DNA of 64,000 bases, taken from the NCBI GenBank assembly GCA_964414415.1, contig CAYPWJ010000005.1, positions 44,450 to 108,449 on the forward strand, written 5' to 3'. A program made the position numbers and the translations under genes. Of this stretch, positions 1-7,696 are shown in pieces. Below the pieces are notes generated by a model that worked only from the letters and a program-made list of their open reading frames with translations, had not been told where the DNA came from and made no database searches. Numbering within the stretch: position 1 is the stretch's first letter; each line of letters begins with the position of its first letter. This stretch comes from CAZESS01 sp964414415. Its GTDB lineage: Archaea > Thermoplasmatota > E2 > UBA202 > DSCA01.

Positions 1-3
1 TAC

Positions 4-110
4 AAAAAGGCGGTCTGCAGGAGGATTGAGGTGGAGGCAAACGCCGTCAAAAAAAGTGACGAGTTTGGGGCTCAATCCTCCGTTGCCCTCTGAAAGGGCT
101 GACCGACCGC
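4..110 (-). ncRNA. Candidate structured small RNA (about 100 nt), family unknown
   Basis: Read on the minus strand, the RNA would start near 110 and end in a U5 run at 8-4. A closing stem GCGGUC/GACCGC pairs 110-105 with 15-10. Inside are a hairpin GCCCU/AGGGC (99-95 with 89-85) and a long rod: GGAGGAUUGAG/CUCAAUCCUCC (81-71 with 30-20), CAAAC/GUUUG (67-63 with 42-38) and CGUCA/UGACG (61-57 with 49-45). A canonical A-box TTTATATA lies on the same strand at 138-131, about 26 nt before position 110. Promoter, nested stems and terminal U-run all agree on one strand. It does not look like a tRNA or 5S rRNA to me, and I could not recognise a C/D or H/ACA guide. The opposite reading, a 3' UTR structure of an upstream plus-strand gene, is less likely. 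Confidence 0.5.
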
Positions 111-130
111 ACTATAACAACGGTTAATAA

Positions 131-138
131 TATATAAA
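131..138 (-). promoter_or_regulatory. A-box (TATA) for the minus-strand small RNA
   Basis: Minus-strand TTTATATA matches the archaeal A-box exactly and is centred about 26 nt from the predicted RNA 5' end at 108-110. The element is AT-rich on both strands, so it could also drive a plus-strand transcript starting near 160, upstream of the kinase gene. Confidence 0.5.
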
Positions 139-201
139 ACTTTCGTTTACTGGACCGGGTCGGGGCCCTGCGCAGGAAAACGACGTTCACGACTGCAAAT
201 G

Positions 202-209
202 TTATATAT
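202..209 (+). promoter_or_regulatory. TATA box of the kinase gene (leaderless)
   Basis: TTATATAT is centred 25-26 nt before the ATG at 230, so the transcript should start at or next to the start codon. No Shine-Dalgarno site is present. Confidence 0.55.
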
Positions 210-229
210 CGTTCTCAGTTGAAAGACAC

Positions 230-2956
230 ATGAGGGATGGAGCGACGCAGAGACAGACCGGCGGAGAGCAGGCAGCAGTGTCCACCGGAGACCACGACCA
301 TCTCCCGCTCCCCTACCAGTCGCTCGACGAGCAGGGTCGCATCCTGGACGTCAACCGCTGCTGGCTGGACACCCTCGGCTACACACGCAGCGACGTCATC
401 GGCACCTGGTTCGGCGACCTGCTGCCGCCCGGGCAGCAGCAAAAATTCAAAAAAATGTTCCCCCGGTTCAAGGAAGAGGGAAGCATCCATGGATGCGAGC
501 TGCAGCTCCTGAAAAAAGACGGCGGCACCATCCGCGCCTCCTTCAACGGAACGATAGCCTACAGGGACGACGGCTCCATCGAGCAGACGCACTGCATGTT
601 CGAGGACATCACGGCGCTGCACGAGACGGAGGAACGCTTCCGCCACCTGTATGAGAATGCAACCGTCGGCCTGTACCGGACGACGCCCGACGGCAGGATA
701 CTCATGGCCAACCCCGCCGCGGTGGATATGCTCGGCTACGACTCCTTCGAGGAACTGGCAGGGCGCGACCTCGAGGACACGGGCTACGAGCCGGGCTACC
801 CGCGACGCAGATTCAAGGAGATGATTGAAGAGCAGGGCGAGGTCCACGGCCTGGAGAGCGCCTGGAAGCGCAAGGACGGCAGCACCATCTACGTGCGGGA
901 GAGCGCCAGAGCCTACTACGACGACGATGGCCACATCAAGTACTACGAGGGCAGCGTCGAAGACATCACCGAGCAGAAGGAGGCCGTCACGCAGCTGCGG
1001 CGGCACATGGAAAACATGGAGTACATAGCGGGGACAGCCAGGGAGTTCATGGAGCTCGAAGGGAGAGAAAAAGCATACGACTACATCGCCAGCTGCATCC
1101 ATCAGCGCGTCGAAGACGGCGTGGTCATCGTCAACTCCTACGACGAGGAACGAGAGCTCTCCCGCGTCGAAGCGGTAGCCGGCATGGACAAAAAGCTGGA
1201 AAAGATAAGCGAGGTGCTCGGCCGGCATCCCGTCGGCATGGAATTCCCCATCAAAGGCACGGCAAAGCAGGAGATGCTGTCCGGCCGCCTGATGACCGGT
1301 CCGTCCGGGCTCTACGAGCTCTCAGCCGGGACGATTCCGCGTCCCGTCGCCGCGATGCTCGACCGACTGGTGAACGTCAACCAGATATACGGCATGGGCC
1401 TCACGAGGAAGAATACCCTGTACGGCAACGTCGTCGTCATCACCACCTCGAGCGACGCCCGGGTGGAACCCGAGGTGCTCGAGGCGCTGATAGGCCAGGC
1501 TGCCATCTGGCTGCAGCGACACCAGGCTGTGCAGGCACTCCGGAGAAGCGAGAAAAAATATCGGACGCTGTTCGAAAACATGGCGCAGGGCGTCTTCTAC
1601 CAGCGCCCCGACGGCACCTTCGTTGACGTCAATCAGGCCGCCCTTGACATGTTCGGGCTGACCCGGAGCGAGTTCCTGAACCGCGATTCGACGCATCCGG
1701 ACTGGCACGTCATCTCTGAGGACGGCGAGGAGCTCCCGCCAGATGAGCGTCCCTCACGGGTGGCGCTGTCGACCGGCAGACCGGTGACCGACGTCACTGT
1801 CGGTGTCTCCAGTCCGGACGACGATAGCTACACGTGGATGAGCGTCAACGCCATCCCGCAATACCGGGAGGATGAAGACGAGCCGTATCAGGTGTTCGTG
1901 ACCCTCCAGGACGTCACCGCTCGGAAGAAGATGCATGATGCGCTCGCCGACAGCAAACGGGAGCTGGAGCTGACCCTGAACGCGACCACCGACGGCATCT
2001 GGACGTGGAACTTCAAGACCGAGGAGATGGAGTTCAGCCCCGGCTACTACACGATGCTCGGCTACGAGCCCGGCGCGTTCGAGCCATCATTCGAAAACTG
2101 GGTCTCCCTCATCCATCCAGATGACCGGGAGGAAGCGCTGGAGACCGCGGAGGAGTACCTGGAGACAAAGCCCGACCACTACGAAAACGAGTTCCGCCTC
2201 CGCACCAGGGACGGCGGCTACCGGTGGATTCGGTCGCACGCCCGCGTCGTCGAGCGCAACGACGACGGAGCGGCGGTCCGCATGATCGGCAACCACGAGG
2301 ACATCACGGAACGCAAGCGGACCCATCTCGAGCTCAAACAGTCGCTGGAAGAAAAAAAGGTGCTACTCCGGGAGGTCCACCACCGCGTGAAAAACAACCT
2401 GCAGGTCATCTCGAGCATGCTCCAGATGGAATCCAGCCAGCATGATGACCTAGAGGCGAGGCAGGCGCTGCAGGACATGCAGCTCCGCATCAAGTCCATG
2501 GGGCTCGTCCACGAACACCTCTACCAGTCGCCGGAGCTCTCGCACGTCGACGTCCAGGAGTACCTCACCCAGCTGGCGCACAACGTCATGCAGACATACA
2601 GCCGCGGCGAGCATCCTGCGCTCGACCTCGACGTGCAGGAGATGGAGCTGCCGCTGGACAAAGCCATACCATGCGGCCTCGTTGCGACCGAGCTGCTGTC
2701 GAACGCCTTCCGGCATGCCTTCCCCGACGGTCAGGCGGGAACCGCCCGTCTCTCGGCTCGATGCAGCGACGGGAAATGCATCCTGACGGTGAGCGACGAC
2801 GGCGTCGGCATGCCCGAGGATACGAACGGCGAGACGCTCGGATTGCAGCTCGTCGACGTGCTCGCGGCGCAGCTGGACGGCACCGTCACGTTCACCGGCG
2901 AGGAGGGCACCACGGCCACCCTGACGTTTGCCATGCCCAGCGAGGTGACACCGTGA
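230..2956 (+). CDS. Multi-PAS sensor histidine kinase, HisKA_2 type
   Basis: Predicted soluble 908-aa kinase with no membrane segment. By eye the order is PAS (about 28-135), PAS (136-255), a GAF-like region (268-435), PAS (440-575), PAS (580-705), then a HisKA_2 dimerisation domain with the motif EVHHRVKNNLQ (His717/His718 region), and a HATPase domain whose N-box is ATELLSNAFRHAF. This architecture is typical of euryarchaeal cytoplasmic sensor kinases; the sensed signal cannot be read from sequence. The ATG at 230 is chosen because a TATA box sits 26 nt upstream. The stop overlaps the GTG start of the response regulator by 4 nt, so the two should be translationally coupled and form a cognate pair. 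Confidence 0.9.
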   Translation: MRDGATQRQTGGEQAAVSTGDHDHLPLPYQSLDEQGRILDVNRCWLDTLGYTRSDVIGTWFGDLLPPGQQQKFKKMFPRFKEEGSIHGCELQLLKKDGGTIRASFNGTIAYRDDGSIEQTHCMFEDITALHETEERFRHLYENATVGLYRTTPDGRILMANPAAVDMLGYDSFEELAGRDLEDTGYEPGYPRRRFKEMIEEQGEVHGLESAWKRKDGSTIYVRESARAYYDDDGHIKYYEGSVEDITEQKEAVTQLRRHMENMEYIAGTAREFMELEGREKAYDYIASCIHQRVEDGVVIVNSYDEERELSRVEAVAGMDKKLEKISEVLGRHPVGMEFPIKGTAKQEMLSGRLMTGPSGLYELSAGTIPRPVAAMLDRLVNVNQIYGMGLTRKNTLYGNVVVITTSSDARVEPEVLEALIGQAAIWLQRHQAVQALRRSEKKYRTLFENMAQGVFYQRPDGTFVDVNQAALDMFGLTRSEFLNRDSTHPDWHVISEDGEELPPDERPSRVALSTGRPVTDVTVGVSSPDDDSYTWMSVNAIPQYREDEDEPYQVFVTLQDVTARKKMHDALADSKRELELTLNATTDGIWTWNFKTEEMEFSPGYYTMLGYEPGAFEPSFENWVSLIHPDDREEALETAEEYLETKPDHYENEFRLRTRDGGYRWIRSHARVVERNDDGAAVRMIGNHEDITERKRTHLELKQSLEEKKVLLREVHHRVKNNLQVISSMLQMESSQHDDLEARQALQDMQLRIKSMGLVHEHLYQSPELSHVDVQEYLTQLAHNVMQTYSRGEHPALDLDVQEMELPLDKAIPCGLVATELLSNAFRHAFPDGQAGTARLSARCSDGKCILTVSDDGVGMPEDTNGETLGLQLVDVLAAQLDGTVTFTGEEGTTATLTFAMPSEVTP

Positions 2957-4077
2957 CGTCCATCCTCATCGTCGAGGACGACATGATTACCGCCACGGGC
3001 ATCCAGAAGATGGTGGAGCGATGGGACTACGAGGTGGACGGCATCGTCGACACCGGCGAAAAAGCCGTCAGCGCCGATCGGGAGCACCAGCCGGACATCA
3101 TCCTGATGGACATCCGGCTCAAGGGAGACATGGACGGCATCGAGGCAGCCCGCCGCATCCAGGAGCACCGAAGTGTCCCCGTCCTGTATCTGACCGCCTA
3201 CGCCGACCGGACGACGGTGGAGCGAGCCGTCGACACCGGACCCTACAGCTACATCCTCAAGCCCTTCCAGGAACGGGAGCTCAGGGCGGCCATCGAGGTC
3301 GCCCTGTACCGCCATCAACGGGATGAAAAACTCAGGGAGAGCAAGGAAGAACTCGACCGCATCCTGGAGGGAACCGGCGACGGCATCTGCGTCATCGACA
3401 CCGACTGCACGGTCCGCCGCGTCAACCAGGCGTACGCGGCGCTCGTCGGGAGCAGCGAGAAAGAAGCGACGGGAAAACAATGCCACGAGGTGTTCCCCAC
3501 CACCCTGTGCGACACGTCGAACTGTCCGCTCACCCGTATAATGGAGGACGGCGAAGACGTCGAATACGTCATGGAACAAAAAGCCGGTGAAGGCCAGCAC
3601 GTCCACAGCATCCTGACCGCCACGCCCTACAGGGATAACGACGGTCAACTGCTCGGCATCATCGTCGCCGTCAAGGACGTCACCGACACCATCGGCCTTG
3701 CCACCGACGCGCAGCAGGCAACGGCGCGCAAACGCCGGAAGGAACGGGCGATGGGCGGCAAGACTCCCTGCGCCATCCTCTCCTGGGACGTCCACCCCGC
3801 CATCCGCAAAGAGCTGGCCGAGCATCTCACCAAGCGAGGGCTCACCCAGAAGAAAGTGGCCGACAAGCTGGGCGTCAGCCGGGCAGCGGTCTCGCAGTAC
3901 CTCTCCAAAAAACGCGGCGACCTCGTGGACTTCGACGAGTCGATGCAGCAGGCGTTCGACGAGTCAGCGCAGCGCATCATCGAGGGTGGCGATGCCGTGC
4001 GGGAGATGTGCCGGCTGTGCCGGCGTGTCAAAAAAACACTCGGCCTGGACCCCGAGAGCAGCACAGCGTCACGATAA
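2953..4077 (+). CDS. Response regulator: REC-PAS-HTH fusion
   Basis: Starts at a GTG inside the kinase stop (GTGA overlap); an upstream reading-frame extension lies inside the kinase gene and is not real. The 374-aa product has a receiver domain (acidic E8/D9/D10, phosphoacceptor D53, T81, K103), a PAS domain (about 133-245) and a C-terminal XRE-type helix-turn-helix (about 282-322, LTQKKVADKLGVSRAAVSQY). The HTH and its tail with CxxC at 353/356 resemble the archaeal predicted-regulator family COG2522. Few archaeal receivers carry a DNA-binding output, so this is a probable direct transcription factor. The PAS domain holds three cysteines (177, 186, 191) in a C-x8-C-x4-CP arrangement that might bind metal or sense redox. 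Target genes are unknown. Confidence 0.85.
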   Translation: MTSILIVEDDMITATGIQKMVERWDYEVDGIVDTGEKAVSADREHQPDIILMDIRLKGDMDGIEAARRIQEHRSVPVLYLTAYADRTTVERAVDTGPYSYILKPFQERELRAAIEVALYRHQRDEKLRESKEELDRILEGTGDGICVIDTDCTVRRVNQAYAALVGSSEKEATGKQCHEVFPTTLCDTSNCPLTRIMEDGEDVEYVMEQKAGEGQHVHSILTATPYRDNDGQLLGIIVAVKDVTDTIGLATDAQQATARKRRKERAMGGKTPCAILSWDVHPAIRKELAEHLTKRGLTQKKVADKLGVSRAAVSQYLSKKRGDLVDFDESMQQAFDESAQRIIEGGDAVREMCRLCRRVKKTLGLDPESSTASR

Positions 4078-4178
4078 AACGTGCTTCATTCCTTTCCATC
4101 TCTATGTCTTCCTGCTCACGTCGACAGAAATCCTCCGCTGCGCCAGAAACGTTAAAAGAAAACAGGCGATGTCCTGCC

Positions 4179-5300
4179 ATGAAACAGGCGCTCGTGCTAT
4201 TGGCCGTGACATCGCTGCTCGTCCTCCCCGCAGGCGGCGTATCGCTTGCGTCGACGTCGTCATCAGCAGCATCACCTGCATCCACGGCGGCGGAGGTGCC
4301 GGACGCATTCAGCTGGCGAAACGTCAACGGCACCGACTACACGACCGGTGTCAAGAACCAGGAGCCATGCCCGAGCTGCGAGGCCTACGCCTTATGCGCG
4401 GCTCTGGAGACCAAGATGCAGTACAAGCTGCGCGAACGGTTTAACCCAGACCTCTCCGAGGCGCACCTCTTCTTCTGCGCCGGCGGCACCTGTGAATGGG
4501 GCGTCAACGTCAGCCATGCAGCCGACTATCTCGTCGAGCACGGCGTCCCCGACGAGGGATGTTTCCCCGACCCGCATCGGCGCGGCGACCAGCCGTGCAA
4601 CGACACGCTTCCCGGCTGGCAAAACCGGACCGTCAAGATACAGGAATGGGGGTGGGTGCCCCGCGACGAGGACGCCATCAAGCAGGCGCTCATCGACCAC
4701 GGGCCGCTGACCATCTGCATCTGGGTCTACAAGGACTTCATGTACTACGACGGCGGCGTCTACCGGCATCGGTGGGGGCGGCTGGACGGCGGCCACCTGG
4801 TCACGCTGATGGGCTACGATGACGGCAAGGAGGCGTGGCTGGTCAAGAACAGCTGGGGCCAAAGCTGGGGTGACGACGGCTGGTTCTGGATGGAATACGA
4901 CATGGACTTGTTCATCCCGGGCTGCTACGGCGGCACCGGCATCCTGTACATCGACGGCGTGTACGGCACCTTCAAGCCCGACGTCCCCCGGGTCTACATC
5001 GAGGAGCCGCGGCGCTACCACAGCTACATCCTCGGCCGCGAGATACCCGCTATCTTTGGCCGCGCGCTGCTGCAAATCGGCATCCCTCGCGTCTTCGGTC
5101 ACACCGGCATCGTCGTCAACGCCAGCAACACGGAGCGCGTCGACTTCTACCTGGACGGCTCGCCTCGGTATACGGACAGCGAGGCGCCGTTTTCGTGGCG
5201 GCTGGATGCCCTGCCCGGTCGGCACACCGTGGAGGCATATGCCTACAGCGACGACGGTAACGTCTCCCGCGACGTCGTCGACGTGTTCGTGGTGCTGTAG
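4179..5300 (+). CDS. Secreted papain-like (C1) cysteine peptidase with C-terminal Ig-like domain
   Basis: 373 aa. The start at 4179 is preferred because it gives a classic signal peptide (residues 1-24, hydrophobic LLVLPAGGVSLA) and because GTTAAAAG sits about 26 nt upstream. The peptidase core runs from about 41 to 265. Likely catalytic residues are Gln61, Cys67 (PCPSCEAYALC), His206 (GGHLVTLMGY) and Asn224 (KNSWGQSWG). The Trp that normally follows the catalytic Cys is Glu here. The last 95 residues form a beta-rich, Ig-like domain (VDFYLDG... FSWRLD... GRHTVEAYAY) often seen as a surface or substrate-binding module. There is no long propeptide. It lies next to a secreted lipase, suggesting extracellular polymer degradation. 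Confidence 0.87.
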   Translation: MKQALVLLAVTSLLVLPAGGVSLASTSSSAASPASTAAEVPDAFSWRNVNGTDYTTGVKNQEPCPSCEAYALCAALETKMQYKLRERFNPDLSEAHLFFCAGGTCEWGVNVSHAADYLVEHGVPDEGCFPDPHRRGDQPCNDTLPGWQNRTVKIQEWGWVPRDEDAIKQALIDHGPLTICIWVYKDFMYYDGGVYRHRWGRLDGGHLVTLMGYDDGKEAWLVKNSWGQSWGDDGWFWMEYDMDLFIPGCYGGTGILYIDGVYGTFKPDVPRVYIEEPRRYHSYILGREIPAIFGRALLQIGIPRVFGHTGIVVNASNTERVDFYLDGSPRYTDSEAPFSWRLDALPGRHTVEAYAYSDDGNVSRDVVDVFVVL

Positions 5301-5324
5301 CCCTCTCTTCGACATTTGAACGGC

Positions 5325-5338
5325 AATATATATTAAAA
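5325..5338 (+). promoter_or_regulatory. TATA box deciding the lipase start
   Basis: AATATATATTAAAA is centred about 26-28 nt before the ATG at 5359. This favours that ATG over the upstream in-frame GTG 5341 and ATG 5344, which lie too close to the box to be in the transcript. Confidence 0.5.
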
Positions 5339-5358
5339 GCGTGATGTTGTATCCAGTG

Positions 5359-6966
5359 ATGGACGGCAGACAGAAAATCCTGCTTCTCTCCGTCGTCGGG
5401 CTCGCCCTGCTGTCGTCGGTCATGGCCTACAGCTGGCATGACCCCGGCAGCGACAGGGAGAAGTCAGCGGCCTCACTCGTGCTCTCTCCCGCCACGATCA
5501 CGCTGGAGGAGAACGAAACCGTCGAGCTCGTCCTATCGTTTACCGCCGGTGATGGAACGCCGATATCCGCCGACGTTTCATGGAAGATAAACGCATCGGG
5601 GGGGACCGGGGAGATTCGCTGTGCGGCAGCGACCAACGCCTCGGGGCTGCTCAACGCGACCTATGCAGCACCGGCGGACGTCGACATCCGGAGGCACAAC
5701 GTGACCATCGAGGCGCACGCAACCTGGAACGAAAACACCTACGTTGCCACGGCGCAGGGGGTCGTCATCCCGACGATCCATGAGACCGCCGTCACGATAT
5801 CCGCCGGTCAGGGAGTGATGACCGCCGGCGAAACCGCCATGGTCACGGCGACGCTCCGCGTTCGCACCGACGACGGGTGGCGTCCGCTCACCGGGCAGCC
5901 GCTTGCCTGGACCTTCTTCGAGCGAGAGGAACGGACGCTGCGGCCGCTGGACACTGCAACGATATGCACCGACGCGGCTGGCAGGGCCACCGTCCCGTTT
6001 TTTCTCTCAGATGTCAACAGGACAACGGAGGTGCTCTGCTGGGTGCAGATGGCTGAAAACCTCAGCGGCGACCGTGAATACCGGGGGTGTGAATGCACGA
6101 CGACAATCGAGGTGCAGCCGGAGACACCCGGCAGCCATCCCGTCGTGCTCATCCACGGCTGGGGGGCCTCCGTCAACGACGGCATCCTCAACTTCACCTG
6201 GTGGAACCTGACACAAAAACTACAGCAGCAGGGCTACGAGATCCTCGACTTTGACACCAGCACACCCGGCATCCAGTATCTCCGCTATGCACCCGGCTGG
6301 AACGACCATCACATCCCCTGGATCGCGGCCCGGGTCAGCGACGCCATCCGACACGCGCTGGTCATGAACGGATACAGCCCCGACCAGACAGTCGACGTGG
6401 TGGCGCACAGCATGGGCGGCCTCGTCGCCCGGTTCATGGCGGAGCACCCTGATGCAGATGTTGACTACTGGAACAGCTCATGGCAGCCGGGTGACGAGGG
6501 GACGCCGTGGCACGGCGACGGCGACGGCGACGTCTCCCTGGACGGCAGACAGATAGATGACCTCTTCATGGTCGGGACGCCCAATCACGGTGTCCCGCCC
6601 AATCTCAAGGATCGATTTCTGGACCTGCTGAGCTATCTCCCCATCCCCTGGTGGGCCTGCCAGACGCAGGACATGGTCTACGGCTCCACGTTCCTGCAGG
6701 CGATGGGGTACCAGGGATGCGGCATCGTTGACTACTATGCCATCGGCACGGACATCGGGTTTACCATCGGAGAACCGCGGGACTTCGACGGTGACGGCGT
6801 GAACCACACCACGGACGGGCTGGTCCCCACCGAGAGCCCCTATCTGGAGGGTGCCCCCCTGTACGTCGTCACCGGAAAAGCGTGGCCGCAGGGCGAAGCC
6901 GACCACATCTCGCAGATCGCCGTCAACGAACAGGTGCACCGCTACATCATCGGGCATCTCTCCTGA
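5359..6966 (+). CDS. Secreted alpha/beta-hydrolase (lipase-like) with N-terminal Ig-like domains
   Basis: 535 aa from the promoter-supported ATG. Residues 7-24 form a hydrophobic signal or anchor. Two beta-rich Ig-like (invasin/Big_1-style) domains follow (about 40-140 and 142-252). The hydrolase domain (about 258-535) has the oxyanion segment VVLIHGWG (263-270) and the nucleophile elbow AHSMGG with Ser351; AHSMG replaces the commoner GHSMG. The segment after the nucleophile resembles PGAP1/triacylglycerol lipase-like proteins. The substrate is not determinable. It follows the secreted peptidase gene but has its own promoter, so the two are neighbours rather than an operon. Confidence 0.82.
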   Translation: MDGRQKILLLSVVGLALLSSVMAYSWHDPGSDREKSAASLVLSPATITLEENETVELVLSFTAGDGTPISADVSWKINASGGTGEIRCAAATNASGLLNATYAAPADVDIRRHNVTIEAHATWNENTYVATAQGVVIPTIHETAVTISAGQGVMTAGETAMVTATLRVRTDDGWRPLTGQPLAWTFFEREERTLRPLDTATICTDAAGRATVPFFLSDVNRTTEVLCWVQMAENLSGDREYRGCECTTTIEVQPETPGSHPVVLIHGWGASVNDGILNFTWWNLTQKLQQQGYEILDFDTSTPGIQYLRYAPGWNDHHIPWIAARVSDAIRHALVMNGYSPDQTVDVVAHSMGGLVARFMAEHPDADVDYWNSSWQPGDEGTPWHGDGDGDVSLDGRQIDDLFMVGTPNHGVPPNLKDRFLDLLSYLPIPWWACQTQDMVYGSTFLQAMGYQGCGIVDYYAIGTDIGFTIGEPRDFDGDGVNHTTDGLVPTESPYLEGAPLYVVTGKAWPQGEADHISQIAVNEQVHRYIIGHLS

Positions 6967-7012
6967 GCCGGCGGTCGCCAAAATTATTAAATAACCCGGC
7001 AGTTAGCCATCC

Positions 7013-7696
7013 ATGCACCTTCGGGCGCCTGCCAGCATGCTTTTTCTCTTCCTTGCACTGCCGCTTCTACTTATCCTGCTCATCCTTTTGTTCGTGGGCG
7101 CCATCAACGAGGTGTTCCAGACGCTTGGGTTTCCACCCTGGGTCGCCATCGCGCTGCTCGTCGGCGTGCTCGCCGGCAGCTTCGTCAACATCCCGGTGTG
7201 GCAGATAGAGGGGCAGCAGGAGCATGTCTCCTATGACACCGCGCGGTTTCCCGTCCGACCGGTCAAACACGTCGAGAAGGGCACAACCACCATCAACCTC
7301 AACCTGGGCGGCGGCGTCATCCCCATCTGCATCTCCCTGTTTCTGCTCGTCAGGCTGCCCGCTGCCCGCTACCCGCACATCCTAGCTGCCACGGCCATCG
7401 TGGCGGCGGTGTGCTACAAGCTGGCCCGCCCTATCCGAGGGACGGGTATCGCCATGCCGGCGCTCATCCCGCCGGTGCTGGCCTCGCTGCTGGCTGTCGT
7501 GCTGGCCCCGGAGCAGGCCGCCGCGGTGGCCTTCGTGTCCGGCGTCATCGGGGTTCTCGTGGGCGCCGACCTGCTGAACCTGCCGAAGCTGGCCCATATC
7601 GGGGCAGGGGCTGCCTCAATCGGCGGTGCCGGGACGTTCGACGGCATCTTTCTCACCGGCATTCTCTCAGTGGTCCTGGTCGCGATACTACTATGA
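7013..7696 (+). CDS. DUF1614-family integral membrane protein
   Basis: 227 aa with about seven hydrophobic segments; the first follows directly after a short N-terminus. The sequence LLVGVLAGSFVNIPV and the later GVIPI, GADLLNLP and GGAGTFDGIFL blocks match what I know of DUF1614 (COG4089), a family of unknown function in archaea and some bacteria. An AT-rich box (ATTATTAAATAA) about 26 nt upstream supports a leaderless ATG. Its stop overlaps the helicase start (ATGA), so the two genes are coupled, although no functional link is known. Confidence 0.75.
   Translation: MHLRAPASMLFLFLALPLLLILLILLFVGAINEVFQTLGFPPWVAIALLVGVLAGSFVNIPVWQIEGQQEHVSYDTARFPVRPVKHVEKGTTTINLNLGGGVIPICISLFLLVRLPAARYPHILAATAIVAAVCYKLARPIRGTGIAMPALIPPVLASLLAVVLAPEQAAAVAFVSGVIGVLVGADLLNLPKLAHIGAGAASIGGAGTFDGIFLTGILSVVLVAILL

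Noticed and set aside
2671..2952. N-terminal extension of the response regulator
   Set aside because: It lies inside the kinase HATPase domain in another frame and is Arg-rich; the receiver domain starts at the GTG 2953.
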